64,000 nucleotides of DNA from Lactiplantibacillus xiangfangensis (GCF_001438845.1 NZ_JQCL01000057.1:182911-246910); one strand, 5' to 3'; positions 25,260-34,565 are shown, counted from the stretch's first letter. Numbers and translations are program-made. Notes: a model not told the origin generated them from the letters alone.

Positions 25260-26276
25260 TTACGATTTAGTGATGATTTTAGGCTTGTTAATGGCGTTTT
25301 GGTCATCGCCTAAGCCAACGATGAGGTTATCAAAAATGAAGGTTGAGCCAACGTCTTTAGCTTGATGGTTAATGCGGTCTAACAATCGTTCGGCACACAT
25401 GCCACCAATCTCTTTGGCTGGTTGTTGAATCACGAGCCGATTAGAAATTAAATTGCTCATTTCATCTAAATAATCAAAGTGGCTAAAGGACAAATCTTGA
25501 TCAATCCGAACGCCAGCGCGATTACAGTATTCTAAGGCGCCGAGTGACATGTTGAAGTTGCAGACGAATAATGCGTCAATATGCCTATTAATAAGTTGCT
25601 GGGCACCTTCAAAACCACTTGGCCGTGAATAATCTCCGTAAAAGGTACTAACTTTTACATCGGGATGGTCACGGACAGCTTCATGAACGCCGGCAAGTCG
25701 TTCGCGGGCAGTGTAATCCGATTGAGGCGCGGTGATGATGCCGATGTGATGATGCCCTTGAGCAATCAGATGGCTAATCAAGCGGCGCACACTACCACGG
25801 TCGTCAACTAATACCGTGTCAACGTTAGGCAGGTCGCTAGGATTGTTAAGAGAAATCACTGGAACTTTGACATTGGCTAGTTTGGCCATACCAGGCCAAC
25901 TTTTGTCTGCTTCAAAGATGATTAGACCATCAACGGCATGACTGATAAGATAGTCGATTTTATTAACAGCGCGTTCAGGTGAACCTTCAAATCCGCTTAG
26001 CAAGATGCTATAACCAGCGTTTTCCATGACCTCTTCAATACTGGAGACAATATCCATACTTAGCCGACTAGATATGTTGTTCATTAATAAGCCCACTGAA
26101 AAACTTTTGTTATTTTTCAGACCCTTGGCAATGATGTTTTCTTGATAACCAAGGTCATCAATTGCTTTTTTAATTTTTTCCATATTGGTCGCTTTAAGCT
26201 GTTGCCCGTTTAGATAGCGTGAAATACTACCAACAGAAACGCCCGCCGCCTTAGCGACTTCACGAATGGATGCCAT
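25260..26276 (-). CDS. LacI-family repressor of the beta-glucoside regulon
   Basis: 338 residues. The N-terminal helix-turn-helix (IREVAKAAGVSVGSISRYLNG) and hinge helix are followed by the periplasmic-binding-like sensor domain (GLLMNNISSRLSMDIVSSIEE, then HHHIGIITAPQSDYTARERL). It is the last gene of the operon EIIC-GH3-lacI and probably recognises the two identical GAACCGGTTC palindromes at 23738 and 29949. It starts 14 bp after the GH3 gene. Confidence 0.9.
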   Translation of the reverse strand: MASIREVAKAAGVSVGSISRYLNGQQLKATNMEKIKKAIDDLGYQENIIAKGLKNNKSFSVGLLMNNISSRLSMDIVSSIEEVMENAGYSILLSGFEGSPERAVNKIDYLISHAVDGLIIFEADKSWPGMAKLANVKVPVISLNNPSDLPNVDTVLVDDRGSVRRLISHLIAQGHHHIGIITAPQSDYTARERLAGVHEAVRDHPDVKVSTFYGDYSRPSGFEGAQQLINRHIDALFVCNFNMSLGALEYCNRAGVRIDQDLSFSHFDYLDEMSNLISNRLVIQQPAKEIGGMCAERLLDRINHQAKDVGSTFIFDNLIVGLGDDQNAINKPKIITKS

Positions 26277-26290
26277 GAGTGTCCCTCTTC

Positions 26291-28582
26291 CTATAAGTTA
26301 ACTGTGACCGTTTGTTTACCGATGCTGATTGTTAGTCGGTCGGCAAGTTGCGATTGCATATGTTCATTATAGAATAGCGCACTAGTTAATGGTAATTCAA
26401 ATCGGACTCGAAGCCCACTGTGCGGTGCTAGCGTGACATGCTTGAATGCTCGGAGCATCCGTTTGCGTTGGATAACGTGTCCGCCGTGAAGCTTTAAAAA
26501 TAGGAGGACACTATCGTTACCAGAACACTCCCCGGTGTTGGTGACTGTTAAAGTAACATGCAGCATCCGATCTGTAACTTGTGCGGTTAAATCATGATAT
26601 TTAAAGTTGGTGTAGCTAAGTCCATAACCAAAATTAAATAATGGTTGACCTTGCTCATCATAATAATCGTCTTGTTTAGTCACGGCACGTTGATAATAAT
26701 AAACGGGTAATTGCTGACTATTAAGTGGATAGGAGAGGCTTAGCCGACCACTAGGGTTGTAACGACCGCTGATTAATTTGGCCAGAGCAACGGCCCCCAT
26801 TTGTCCTGGGAACCAACCGACTAATACAGCATTCGATACCGCTAAAACGGGTCGAAGGTCGTAAGGGCGACCTTGAATCATCACTGCAACGGTTGGTTTG
26901 TGGAGGTGACTAATTGCTTTGAGCAATTGTAATTGTTCGCCACCTAGGCTTAAGTCAGCAACGTCAACGTTTTCACCGGAATCCATATTGATTCCCTTGG
27001 ATGAAACCGCACCATTCCGTAAGAATTCCATGTTAAAGTTACGGGCGCTAGATCCACCTAATGCTAATAGAATCACATCTGCATTTTGAGCCACTGAAAT
27101 TGCAGTTTTAATTTTCCGTTGTTGGTCTTGGTGATTGCGAATTTCACAACCCTGAGCGTATGTGATAGTTGCATTGGGAAATTCACGCTTTATTTCGCTG
27201 ACAATGGTTTTGCGCTGGTACTGGTCAGACTGGGGCGCCGTATAATCACCTAACAGATTGTAGTATGCGTTGGCGTTAGGGCCAATCACAGCAATGTTTT
27301 GTGGCTGCCCAGTCAAGGGTAACGTACCGTCATTTTTAACAAGCGTGATACTTTCTGCAGCCAGTTGTTCATTGACTTGTTGTGAGGATTGAATGACGTC
27401 GTCTAATTGGTGGCCAGGGTCACTAACATAGGGATGCTCAAATAAACCTAGTAAGAATTTAATGCTTAATACGTGGGCTACAGCACGGTCGAGTGCCTGA
27501 CCGTCGATTTTTCCGGCATGAATTCCCGCTGCAATTTGGGTATAGGTGTCATCCCATAAGCTGAGATCAACCCCTGCATTAAGTGCAGCCCCAGCAGCTT
27601 CGGTTTGATCATCAAAAACATCATTTAATCGATCCAATGCAGTACCGTCCGCCATAACGAGACCTTGAAAACCATACTGGTCACGAACTAAGTCTTGCAA
27701 TAAGTGGTGATTGATATGGCAAGGAATTCCGTCAACGTCGTTGTAGGCGGCCATGATACCCGCTGCATTTTGAACGCTCTGTAGCAAAGGGTGGTAAACT
27801 TCAGAAAATTCACGGTTCCCAAGAACAACGGTACCCGAATTGTGACCACCCTGTGCTTCGCCTTGAGCAATACAGTGTTTTAAGACTACACCAATCTGAT
27901 CTGAGTGCTTGTTAATCTCGTCCGTCGAATCGGCAGTGAAGGGGTGGTCAGGTCTGATTAAATTTCCTTGGAAGCCATCAACGACTGCTTGGCTAAACCG
28001 AGCGGATAAGATAGGATCTTCGCCAAAACACTCCTCAGTTCGGCCCCAACGAGGATCCTTAGCTAAGTCTAGGGTCGATACTAGGGCAAGATTAACGCCC
28101 TTTAAAGCTAGTTCACGCGCCATCTGATGAGCGGATTCTCTAATCAAATCGGTATCAAAACTATTTCCACGACCAATATTAGTTGGATATGAAACTCCGC
28201 CCAAGCCTTGGTGCCCATGGGGACATTCTTCGGTAATTAGCGTTGGAATCCCCCAGCGTGAATGGGTAATAGCTGCGTGTTGGATGGCATTGCTGACGCG
28301 CCAAGCATCTTGGGGTAAGACGCCATTAGCGTAGTCTACTTTGGACCACGGGTCAGCCCTAAAAAGGCCGTAGATTGCACCTAACCCAGCACCCCAATCT
28401 AAATGTTTCGTAAAATCATCAGTAAGCTGAACAGCTTTTGTGGCAGGATCAAAATGGTATGTTTGCCAGCCGTAAAGATGTTGGTTCACTTGACCAACTT
28501 TTTCTTTTAAAGATAGCCGTCCTAAAAGGTCCGCGACTCGTTCCTGAATGGGAAGTGCGCTGTTTTGATATGGATATTTCAT
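26291..28582 (-). CDS. Glycoside hydrolase family 3 beta-glucosidase
   Basis: 763 residues, no signal peptide, so cytoplasmic. The GH3 N-terminal domain shows KDPRWGRTEECFGEDP and the nucleophile Asp in GLVMADGTALD. The C-terminal alpha/beta sandwich (VGWFPGQMGAVALAKLISGRYNPSGRLSLSYP) and a fibronectin-III-like domain (from about 650, with LFNFGYGLSYTNF) complete the family. It likely hydrolyses beta-glucosides or related oligosaccharides. Middle gene of the operon, 27 bp after the EIIC gene. Confidence 0.93.
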   Translation of the reverse strand: MKYPYQNSALPIQERVADLLGRLSLKEKVGQVNQHLYGWQTYHFDPATKAVQLTDDFTKHLDWGAGLGAIYGLFRADPWSKVDYANGVLPQDAWRVSNAIQHAAITHSRWGIPTLITEECPHGHQGLGGVSYPTNIGRGNSFDTDLIRESAHQMARELALKGVNLALVSTLDLAKDPRWGRTEECFGEDPILSARFSQAVVDGFQGNLIRPDHPFTADSTDEINKHSDQIGVVLKHCIAQGEAQGGHNSGTVVLGNREFSEVYHPLLQSVQNAAGIMAAYNDVDGIPCHINHHLLQDLVRDQYGFQGLVMADGTALDRLNDVFDDQTEAAGAALNAGVDLSLWDDTYTQIAAGIHAGKIDGQALDRAVAHVLSIKFLLGLFEHPYVSDPGHQLDDVIQSSQQVNEQLAAESITLVKNDGTLPLTGQPQNIAVIGPNANAYYNLLGDYTAPQSDQYQRKTIVSEIKREFPNATITYAQGCEIRNHQDQQRKIKTAISVAQNADVILLALGGSSARNFNMEFLRNGAVSSKGINMDSGENVDVADLSLGGEQLQLLKAISHLHKPTVAVMIQGRPYDLRPVLAVSNAVLVGWFPGQMGAVALAKLISGRYNPSGRLSLSYPLNSQQLPVYYYQRAVTKQDDYYDEQGQPLFNFGYGLSYTNFKYHDLTAQVTDRMLHVTLTVTNTGECSGNDSVLLFLKLHGGHVIQRKRMLRAFKHVTLAPHSGLRVRFELPLTSALFYNEHMQSQLADRLTISIGKQTVTVNL

Positions 28583-28609
28583 TATTAGCTCATCCTTACT
28601 TGTGAAAAT

Positions 28610-29926
28610 CTAGTTGTCAGGGACAGCCTTGTTAGAAGCAACGACAAATGGCATAAAGAGAAAGACATCTAGTGCGATTAGCAAAATAGTTAAAATTGCA
28701 GCCATCCAGTTCCCACCGGTTGATAAGAATGCCATAAAGACTGGTGGCGTAATCCAAGGTGCTTGCGCAACGGTTCGACCGACTAAACCTACTGCGGTTA
28801 AAATATAAGCAATAATAATGTTAATTGATGGAATTAAGGCACATGGAATCATTAAGATTGGGTTCATAACAACTGGTAAACCGAACATGACAGGTTCAGT
28901 AATGTTGAAGAGGCTTGTTGGTAGGCCCAATTTACCGATTTGACGAAAGTCTTTCCGTTTAGAGAAAACAAAGATTGCAATTAGGAGTGGTAGGACACAG
29001 CCACCACCACCGATTAAGCCAAACGAGTTAATGAATGGTTCTGTAATAATGTTAGGAATCGCTTTATGTGCAGCGAATGCAGACATATTTTCCTGAATAG
29101 ATTGCAGTAATGGTGCTTGGCGGATGGGTGCCAAAATATCAGAGCCATGCATCCCAAAGACCCATAAAACGTCAGAAATAAATTGAAGAAAAATGGTCCC
29201 ACCAACGGAAAGAACGAAGCCCTTCAAGGGTGCTTGGATAGCTAAGTTAATGAGCGCTGGTACGTCTAATCCTGTGGTTTCAAACAGGGTGTAGGCAATC
29301 ACCCCAAAGATTAAGACGACTAATACTTCGGGAACAAGTGAGTTAAATGAAGTTGCAACGGCCGGTGGAACAGTTTCTGGCATGTGAATCTTCATCTTTT
29401 TAAATTTAGTCAAATGAACAAAAATTTCGGTAGCAATGAGAGCACAGATCATAGCGGTGGCAAGTCCGGAAGCGGAAGTTAAGGTACTTGAGTAGACCCC
29501 GGTTGCTTGTGCAGTTTTGCCGTTAAGAAGCGTGACGGTCGTATTGATTGGCATTAAAATAAATAGGCAGGCAACGCTGAGAATGCCGGCATGGATTTCA
29601 TTAAAAGACGGATCGGTAATCCGTTTATTAGCGACATACCAGTGTGCCAAGTTGGTCCCGATTTGATAGCAAACAACGATGGCTAAAATATTCATGGTCC
29701 CGTTATTGACAATCACAGCAAGATTAGCTAATTTACTCAGATTAATAAATTTATTAACCCATTCGTTCGAAAAAACAAGAGCATTTAACAGAATTAAGAA
29801 CGAGGCGGCCATGATTAATGGCATCGTCACAATAAAAGCGTCACGGATGGCGAGTAAATGGCGTTGCTGGTTGATTTTTGACATGACTGGTAGTAATCGA
29901 TCAGCCATTTTATCAACGAATTTCAT
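28610..29926 (-). CDS. PTS EIIC permease, cellobiose/lactose (CelB) family
   Basis: 438 residues, about ten membrane segments. The CelB-type motif PFINSFGLIGGGGCVLPLL, followed by NITEPVMFGLPVVMNPILMIPC, carries the conserved GITE-like sugar-binding loop (NITEP). The gene is EIIC only; no EIIA or EIIB gene is adjacent, so it must borrow these from elsewhere, as is common for lactobacillal cellobiose permeases. The frame opens with GTG at 29935 inside the RBS; GGAG spacing favours the ATG at 29926. First gene of the operon. Confidence 0.9.
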   Translation of the reverse strand: MKFVDKMADRLLPVMSKINQQRHLLAIRDAFIVTMPLIMAASFLILLNALVFSNEWVNKFINLSKLANLAVIVNNGTMNILAIVVCYQIGTNLAHWYVANKRITDPSFNEIHAGILSVACLFILMPINTTVTLLNGKTAQATGVYSSTLTSASGLATAMICALIATEIFVHLTKFKKMKIHMPETVPPAVATSFNSLVPEVLVVLIFGVIAYTLFETTGLDVPALINLAIQAPLKGFVLSVGGTIFLQFISDVLWVFGMHGSDILAPIRQAPLLQSIQENMSAFAAHKAIPNIITEPFINSFGLIGGGGCVLPLLIAIFVFSKRKDFRQIGKLGLPTSLFNITEPVMFGLPVVMNPILMIPCALIPSINIIIAYILTAVGLVGRTVAQAPWITPPVFMAFLSTGGNWMAAILTILLIALDVFLFMPFVVASNKAVPDN

Positions 29927-29948
29927 GATATTCACACTCCTGTAGCAG

Positions 29949-30009
29949 TATTTTTGAACCGGTTCAAAAATAAGTATACTCGGTTATACCAACTTTGCAA
30001 GGGCTTTCA
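29949..30009 (-). promoter_or_regulatory. Promoter, LacI-type operator and cre-like site of the EIIC-GH3-lacI operon
   Basis: On the minus strand TTGCAA (29995-30000) and TATACT (29973-29978) are 16 bases apart, followed directly by a perfect palindrome centred on GAACCGGTTC (29949-29972). A cre-like TGAAAGCCCTTGCA (30009-29996) overlaps the -35. The order, spacing and most bases are the same as at 23704-23767. Confidence 0.85.
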
Positions 30010-30049
30010 TTATGATGGTTGTTGTTTTGTATAAGAATATCTATTCGAG

Positions 30050-30097
30050 TTGCATTTAACCGTACTACGCTGTACTATTTACTGATAACTAGTACAG
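30050..30097 (+). promoter_or_regulatory. Promoter and palindromic operator of the GntR-ABC operon
   Basis: TTGCAT (30050-30055) and TACTAT (30073-30078) are 17 bases apart. CTGTACTA / TAGTACAG (30070-30077 and 30090-30097) forms an inverted repeat overlapping the -10, the expected target of the YtrA-like regulator encoded just downstream. Confidence 0.65.
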
Positions 30098-30126
30098 TAC
30101 CATACAGTGAAAGAGGTAATGGCCCT

Positions 30127-30486
30127 ATGCAGATTGATCATGTCAGTGGCCAACCGTACTACGCCCAGCTCGTTGAGGGTGTTAAACAAGATGTTGAACA
30201 CGGTATTTTACAAGTGGATGACCAGCTGCCGTCCGTTCGTGAAATGGCCCGCCAACATTTGCTTAATCCAAATACGGTCAGCAAAGCGTACAAACAGTTG
30301 GAAGCCCAACAAGTTATTCGCACGGTGCCGGGCAAAGGAACTTACGTTAACGCCTTTAACCCGACCTCAGTGCGCACCGAGTTACAAAAGAGGTTACAAC
30401 AGATCGTCAGTCAGGCCCAACAAGCAGGCATTAGTTTTAATGAAATGCGGGGCTGGCTCGACCAGATGGAAGGAACGACGTTATGA
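30127..30486 (+). CDS. GntR-family regulator, YtrA subfamily
   Basis: 119 residues. The winged helix is QPYYAQLVEGVKQDVEHGIL ... LPSVREMARQHLLNPNTVSKAYKQLE ... GKGTYVN, with only a short C-terminal helical tail and no effector domain, as in YtrA. Such regulators repress adjacent ABC transporter operons that respond to wall-active compounds. The frame opens 36 codons upstream, but GAGGT and the family's usual N-terminus support 30127. Overlaps the ATPase gene by 4 bp. Confidence 0.88.
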   Translation: MQIDHVSGQPYYAQLVEGVKQDVEHGILQVDDQLPSVREMARQHLLNPNTVSKAYKQLEAQQVIRTVPGKGTYVNAFNPTSVRTELQKRLQQIVSQAQQAGISFNEMRGWLDQMEGTTL

Positions 30487-31376
30487 GTTTAGTTATCAAT
30501 AAGTTAAGCAAGCAAATTGATCAGCACCCAACCCTTGATGGCATCAGCTTCACGGTGCAACCGGGTCAAATCATTGGTGTTATTGGTCGAAACGGCGTTG
30601 GTAAAACGACCCTGTTTCGAACGATCAACGGCCAATATTTAGCCGACAACGGCAACGTGACGATTGATGGTCAAGTTTTGTCGGAGCACCCAGAGTTAAA
30701 AACGGAGCTGTGTTTCATTGATCCGTTAGCGAACTTCTTCCGGGGCGCCACGATTAAACAGATCCAAGGTTACTACCAGGCGGCGTATCCCCAGTTTGAT
30801 GCTAAGAAGTTTGAATCGTTACTGAAACGGTACCACCTAATGGGCAAGCAAAAGTTACGGCACTTTTCAAAGGGAACCTTTGGCTTGTTTACCATTATCC
30901 TAAGCGTGGCGACGAATGCGCCGTACCTTTTCTTGGACGAACCACTCGACGGGTTAGACGTTTTGATTCGTAAAAACATTCTCAGTATTCTGATTGAGGA
31001 AGTCGCTGGGGGCAAGCGGTCGATTTTAATTGCGTCGCATAACTTGGTCGAATTAGGAGGTGTGATCGACCGGGCGTTAATGCTTAAGGATGGGCAGGTC
31101 GTCAATGATTACCAGCTCGAAGATATGCGGAGCCAAGCTCGTAAGATTCAGTTAGTTTACCGGGATAAAAAAGTACCGGCGTTGCTGCGGCAAGCGGGGC
31201 GGGTCGTTCACGTTTCGGGACGGGTCATCATTGTGGTATTTGAAAATTACACGGAAAAATTGCGGGAACAATTGGCTGCGACTCAGCCAGTCTTTCAAGA
31301 GGAACTACCGCTTTCGTTAACGGACCTATTTATGGCTAACTTAACGGATGAAGCGGATTACGAGCTATTATCATAG
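30483..31376 (+). CDS. ABC transporter ATP-binding protein
   Basis: 297 residues. Walker A GRNGVGKTT, Walker B YLFLDEPLDGLD and switch IASHNLVEL are clear; the signature is degenerate (HFSKGTFGLFTIILSVA in place of LSGGQ), as in YtrB/ SalX-like exporters of the same type. A C-terminal extension of about 80 residues follows. Part of the GntR operon, coupled to both neighbours. Confidence 0.9.
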   Translation: MSLVINKLSKQIDQHPTLDGISFTVQPGQIIGVIGRNGVGKTTLFRTINGQYLADNGNVTIDGQVLSEHPELKTELCFIDPLANFFRGATIKQIQGYYQAAYPQFDAKKFESLLKRYHLMGKQKLRHFSKGTFGLFTIILSVATNAPYLFLDEPLDGLDVLIRKNILSILIEEVAGGKRSILIASHNLVELGGVIDRALMLKDGQVVNDYQLEDMRSQARKIQLVYRDKKVPALLRQAGRVVHVSGRVIIVVFENYTEKLREQLAATQPVFQEELPLSLTDLFMANLTDEADYELLS

Positions 31377-31390
31377 GAGTGAACGAGAAC

Positions 31391-32392
31391 ATGTCAAATC
31401 AAAAATTAAGACGGTTACTGTGGCGACATTACCGTATTTGGCTGTTAACAGCAGTTATTGTACTGATTGCGGCTGGACTAAAAGAAGGTATGAGTGTTGT
31501 CAATCAACCTAATATTTATGTGCATCCGGGGGCCTTTACCTTAGAAGAAGGTGGGGTATTAAGGATGCTCATCGCCGTGGTCGTCTACTTTGTGCTTGGG
31601 TTAACCATGTTTTTACATGATAATTGGACGAACTTCAATCACTATCTGTTTGCTTTACCCGTGGTTCGGCGACGAATCTACCGGCAAAAAATTGGACTGA
31701 TGGTTGTAGCGGTAACGATTGGGTACATCTTGATGCAAGGCATTTACTTTGTCGCGATTCAGTCCGTTTTAGCTAAACGCCACGCCTACTTTATGTGGGG
31801 GAATTCTTGGCGAATCGAATTATCACGACTGATCCTGTTACTGGTCTTAATGATGATTGGGACGACGTTTGGCTTGTGGGTCGGTCATATTTTTGCAAGT
31901 GTCTTTGCTGGAATCGTCTTCTCCCTTAGCATGATTTTTGCGTATAATGGGATGATTAATTTATTATCCGGGATCTCAGGGATGCAATATCGTCAATTGG
32001 ATATTTTAAATCGGTTGGATTCGGGCAGTTGGCTTGAATTAGGAGTTGCAATCATTGCGGGTGTTGTGTTTGGTGGCTTCCTATACTGGTTAAATGCTTG
32101 GGGCTTTGATCACCTATCGTTAGAAGATAGTCGTGAATTTTTCCGCTTTCCAGAGTTACGTTCCGCCGTATTATGGTTTTCCATTATTTATTTAATTATT
32201 GCGACCAGTTGTTCAGAATTTGGTCTGGAAATTCTGGGGATAATCACGGATAATTATCCAGAGCATATGCCAATCGGAACAGGGATTGTTATGGGCTTGG
32301 TGATTGGCTATTTGACCTGGAGTTTAGGCCGGTGGTTCTTGTATCGTCCCGATAAGTTTCGAGATGTATGGACGTTTAAAAAACTAAGTTAA
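31391..32392 (+). CDS. ABC-type membrane subunit of the GntR operon
   Basis: 333 residues, about seven to eight hydrophobic segments. No motif beyond ABC-2-like permease topology. AGGAG (31375-31379) is followed by ATG at 31391; a GTG at 31379 overlaps the RBS and is not preferred. It is the only permease gene in the operon and would pair with the ATPase. Confidence 0.75.
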   Translation: MSNQKLRRLLWRHYRIWLLTAVIVLIAAGLKEGMSVVNQPNIYVHPGAFTLEEGGVLRMLIAVVVYFVLGLTMFLHDNWTNFNHYLFALPVVRRRIYRQKIGLMVVAVTIGYILMQGIYFVAIQSVLAKRHAYFMWGNSWRIELSRLILLLVLMMIGTTFGLWVGHIFASVFAGIVFSLSMIFAYNGMINLLSGISGMQYRQLDILNRLDSGSWLELGVAIIAGVVFGGFLYWLNAWGFDHLSLEDSREFFRFPELRSAVLWFSIIYLIIATSCSEFGLEILGIITDNYPEHMPIGTGIVMGLVIGYLTWSLGRWFLYRPDKFRDVWTFKKLS

Positions 32393-32443
32393 GGTTACAG
32401 AGGCTTAGTCGCTTTCTGTGAATCCAAATTAGGAGGAAACATC

Positions 32444-32659
32444 ATGCGGATGCATCGTTCAGTTTGTGGGATGATATGGCTTAGCGCCATTCTGTGCTTT
32501 ATTTTAAAGATAGCGATTGGGGTGCGGGTAGACGCCGACGGATTGTTGGTGGAACCATTCTTCCTACTGCCATTGGGTTACGGATTACTTGCGTTAGCCA
32601 TCGTGACGACCATTGTTTTAGCCGTGCAACGTTGGCGCCGGCGTGCCCATCATAATTAA
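32444..32659 (+). CDS. Small two-segment membrane protein of the GntR operon
   Basis: 71 residues with two hydrophobic segments (about 5-22 and 34-60) and a basic tail QRWRRRAHHN. It has a strong RBS (AGGAGGAAAC) and precedes the operon terminator, so it is probably expressed with the ABC genes. Function unknown. Confidence 0.6.
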   Translation: MRMHRSVCGMIWLSAILCFILKIAIGVRVDADGLLVEPFFLLPLGYGLLALAIVTTIVLAVQRWRRRAHHN

Positions 32660-32666
32660 TAACACT

Positions 32667-32715
32667 AAAAACCGCCTGAGTTGTCAGCTGTACTGACACA
32701 CTCAGGCGGTTTTGT
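32667..32715. terminator. Bidirectional terminator
   Basis: AAAACCGCCTGAGT / ACTCAGGCGGTTTT with an inner TGTCAG / CTGACA pairing, between the GntR operon and acdH, which converge. Confidence 0.9.
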
Positions 32716-32745
32716 TAGCGGCAAATTCTAGTGATCTATGAAGGA

Positions 32746-34116
32746 TTAACGAATCTTATCAAGGCGTTTTGCAACGGTCTTGATGTTTAACAGGTCCCAG
32801 TCTTCCAAGTTATGCGAAATGGAGTTGTGACCCCAAGTCCCACAGCCAAGCGTTAGGGAAGGTGCAACGTTATCGTACTTGAAACCAATGGCCCCCTGTG
32901 AAGAAGGAACGTTGATCAAAGCCCGGCAAGCCGTCATTTCAAGCGCAAATTGGTTCATGACTTTTTCATCAGTTGTGTGTAGCGTTGCCGTGTGACCTAA
33001 GCCACCCAAGGAAAGGCTCCGCTTCATTAAATTGAAGCCGTTTTGCGTATCTTTAGCGTGAACGACCGCCAGAACGGGTGATAACTTTTCACGTGAAAAG
33101 ACTTGGTCGCCACCGATATCTGGAATTTCAACGGCTAAGACCTTGGTGTCAACGGGAACGTCAAAACCGGCCCACTGTGCAATCTGCCAAGGCGTTTGAC
33201 CAGCAACTTTCGGGTTAACGGCTTGCTTTTCCAAGTTCATAACGGTACTTTCAAGTGCTTTGAAGTTATCGGGGCCAACGAAGTAAACCCCGTTGTGACT
33301 GAGTTCGGATTTAACCTGATCGTAAATGCTGTCATCGACGATTAAGTTCGATTCGGACGCACAAATCATCCCGTTATCAAATGACTTGGAAATAATAACG
33401 TCACTAACGGCTTGTTTAACGTTCGCCGTTTTCTCGATGAAGCATGGCACGTTACCAGGGCCAACACCTAAGGCTGGTTTCCCGGTTGAGTAAGCCGTCT
33501 TGACCATGCCGGCACCACCGGTAGCAATAATCGTTGCCACACCTTTATGGTTCATTAAAGTGTTGGTGGCTTCTAAGCTAGGTTCCTTGATCCATTGAAT
33601 CCAATCTTTAGGCGCACCCGCGGCTTCAGCGGCGTCACGAATGATGCGTCCAGTTTCAACACAAGACTTTTGTGCAAAGGGGTGGAATCCAAAGATGATT
33701 GGGTTACGCGTCTTCAACGCAAGCATGGCGTTAAAGATAACGGTCGATGTTGGGTTCGTCACTGGTGTAACGCCGGCAATAATCCCAACGGGTTCAGCGA
33801 CTTTAGTAACCCCACTGACAGGATCGTCGTTGATGATGCCAACGGTTTTATCATCTTTAATGTAGTTATAGATATTTTTAGCGGCAAAATCATTTTTAGC
33901 CACTTTATCACGGTAGTTTCCACGACCAGTTTCTTCCACAGCCATGGCAGCTAGCATTCCCCGTGCTGCGTGGGCGGCGTGCGCCATGGCAGTAACGGCT
34001 TTATCAATCTGATTCTGATCCATGACTTCCAAGCGGTTGGCAGCCAAAGAGGCGTTTAACACAAGCCGATCAATTGATTGTTTAACTTCAGTTTTTTTAT
34101 CAATTTCTTTCAACAT
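32746..34116 (-). CDS. acdH: CoA-acylating acetaldehyde dehydrogenase
   Basis: 456 residues. The sequence matches the aldehyde dehydrogenase half of AdhE and the EutE/PduP group: TPVTNPTSTVIFNAMLALKTRNP, then the catalytic Cys in SFDNGMICASES. It interconverts acetyl-CoA plus NADH with acetaldehyde plus CoA, allowing ethanol formation and NAD+ regeneration. No alcohol dehydrogenase domain is attached. RBS AGGAGG. Upstream region carries a promoter, TTTGTGAA repeats and a cre-like site, fitting redox and catabolite control. Confidence 0.92.
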   Translation of the reverse strand: MLKEIDKKTEVKQSIDRLVLNASLAANRLEVMDQNQIDKAVTAMAHAAHAARGMLAAMAVEETGRGNYRDKVAKNDFAAKNIYNYIKDDKTVGIINDDPVSGVTKVAEPVGIIAGVTPVTNPTSTVIFNAMLALKTRNPIIFGFHPFAQKSCVETGRIIRDAAEAAGAPKDWIQWIKEPSLEATNTLMNHKGVATIIATGGAGMVKTAYSTGKPALGVGPGNVPCFIEKTANVKQAVSDVIISKSFDNGMICASESNLIVDDSIYDQVKSELSHNGVYFVGPDNFKALESTVMNLEKQAVNPKVAGQTPWQIAQWAGFDVPVDTKVLAVEIPDIGGDQVFSREKLSPVLAVVHAKDTQNGFNLMKRSLSLGGLGHTATLHTTDEKVMNQFALEMTACRALINVPSSQGAIGFKYDNVAPSLTLGCGTWGHNSISHNLEDWDLLNIKTVAKRLDKIR

Positions 34117-34153
34117 CGAGGATTCCTCCTAAGCAATACAGTACTTGTTGTTT

Positions 34154-34195
34154 ATTTCACAAACCCTATTATAAACACTTCTTCACAAATGTAAA
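34154..34195 (-). promoter_or_regulatory. acdH promoter with TTTGTGAA repeats
   Basis: Minus-strand TTTACA (34190-34195) and TATAAT (34168-34173) are 16 bases apart. TTTGTGAA occurs in the spacer (about 34183-34190) and just after the -10 (about 34155-34162), and a further ATTTGTGAA lies near 34316-34324. The repeats resemble Rex half-sites (TTGTGAA) but are direct, not inverted. Confidence 0.55.
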
Positions 34196-34271
34196 TACCT
34201 TAGATTGATTTCATTTATAATTTATATAATTGCGATGATGCCGGCATATAAGGACTGTATAGTGAAATTTA

Positions 34272-34285
34272 AGAAAGCGTTTACA
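34272..34285. promoter_or_regulatory. cre-like site between acdH and fba
   Basis: AGAAAGCGTTTACA matches the CcpA box in all but the first base. It is about 155 bp from the acdH start and 280 bp from fba, so its target is more likely acdH. The rest of 34290-34500 shows no gene. Confidence 0.5.
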
Positions 34286-34565
34286 TTATTGGTGCTACGG
34301 CAATTAGTTATTTTATTCACAAATGAATTTAAGCTGAATTAAACCTAACAAAAGTTAGGACATAAAGATGGTGGTCCAAACTAAAATTTGAATTTAGGAC
34401 GGTGATGGAAAGGCTTACATTAAAAAGTGGGCCAACTTACTGGTATTGCGGGAATTGTATTGGGTAATAAATATCGCAAATCGGTTATCACTGCCAAGTA
34501 AAGTGTGCTAAAATGAATGTGATTCAAAAATCGTATCTCTTAATTAACCTAGGAGGGTTATTTTT

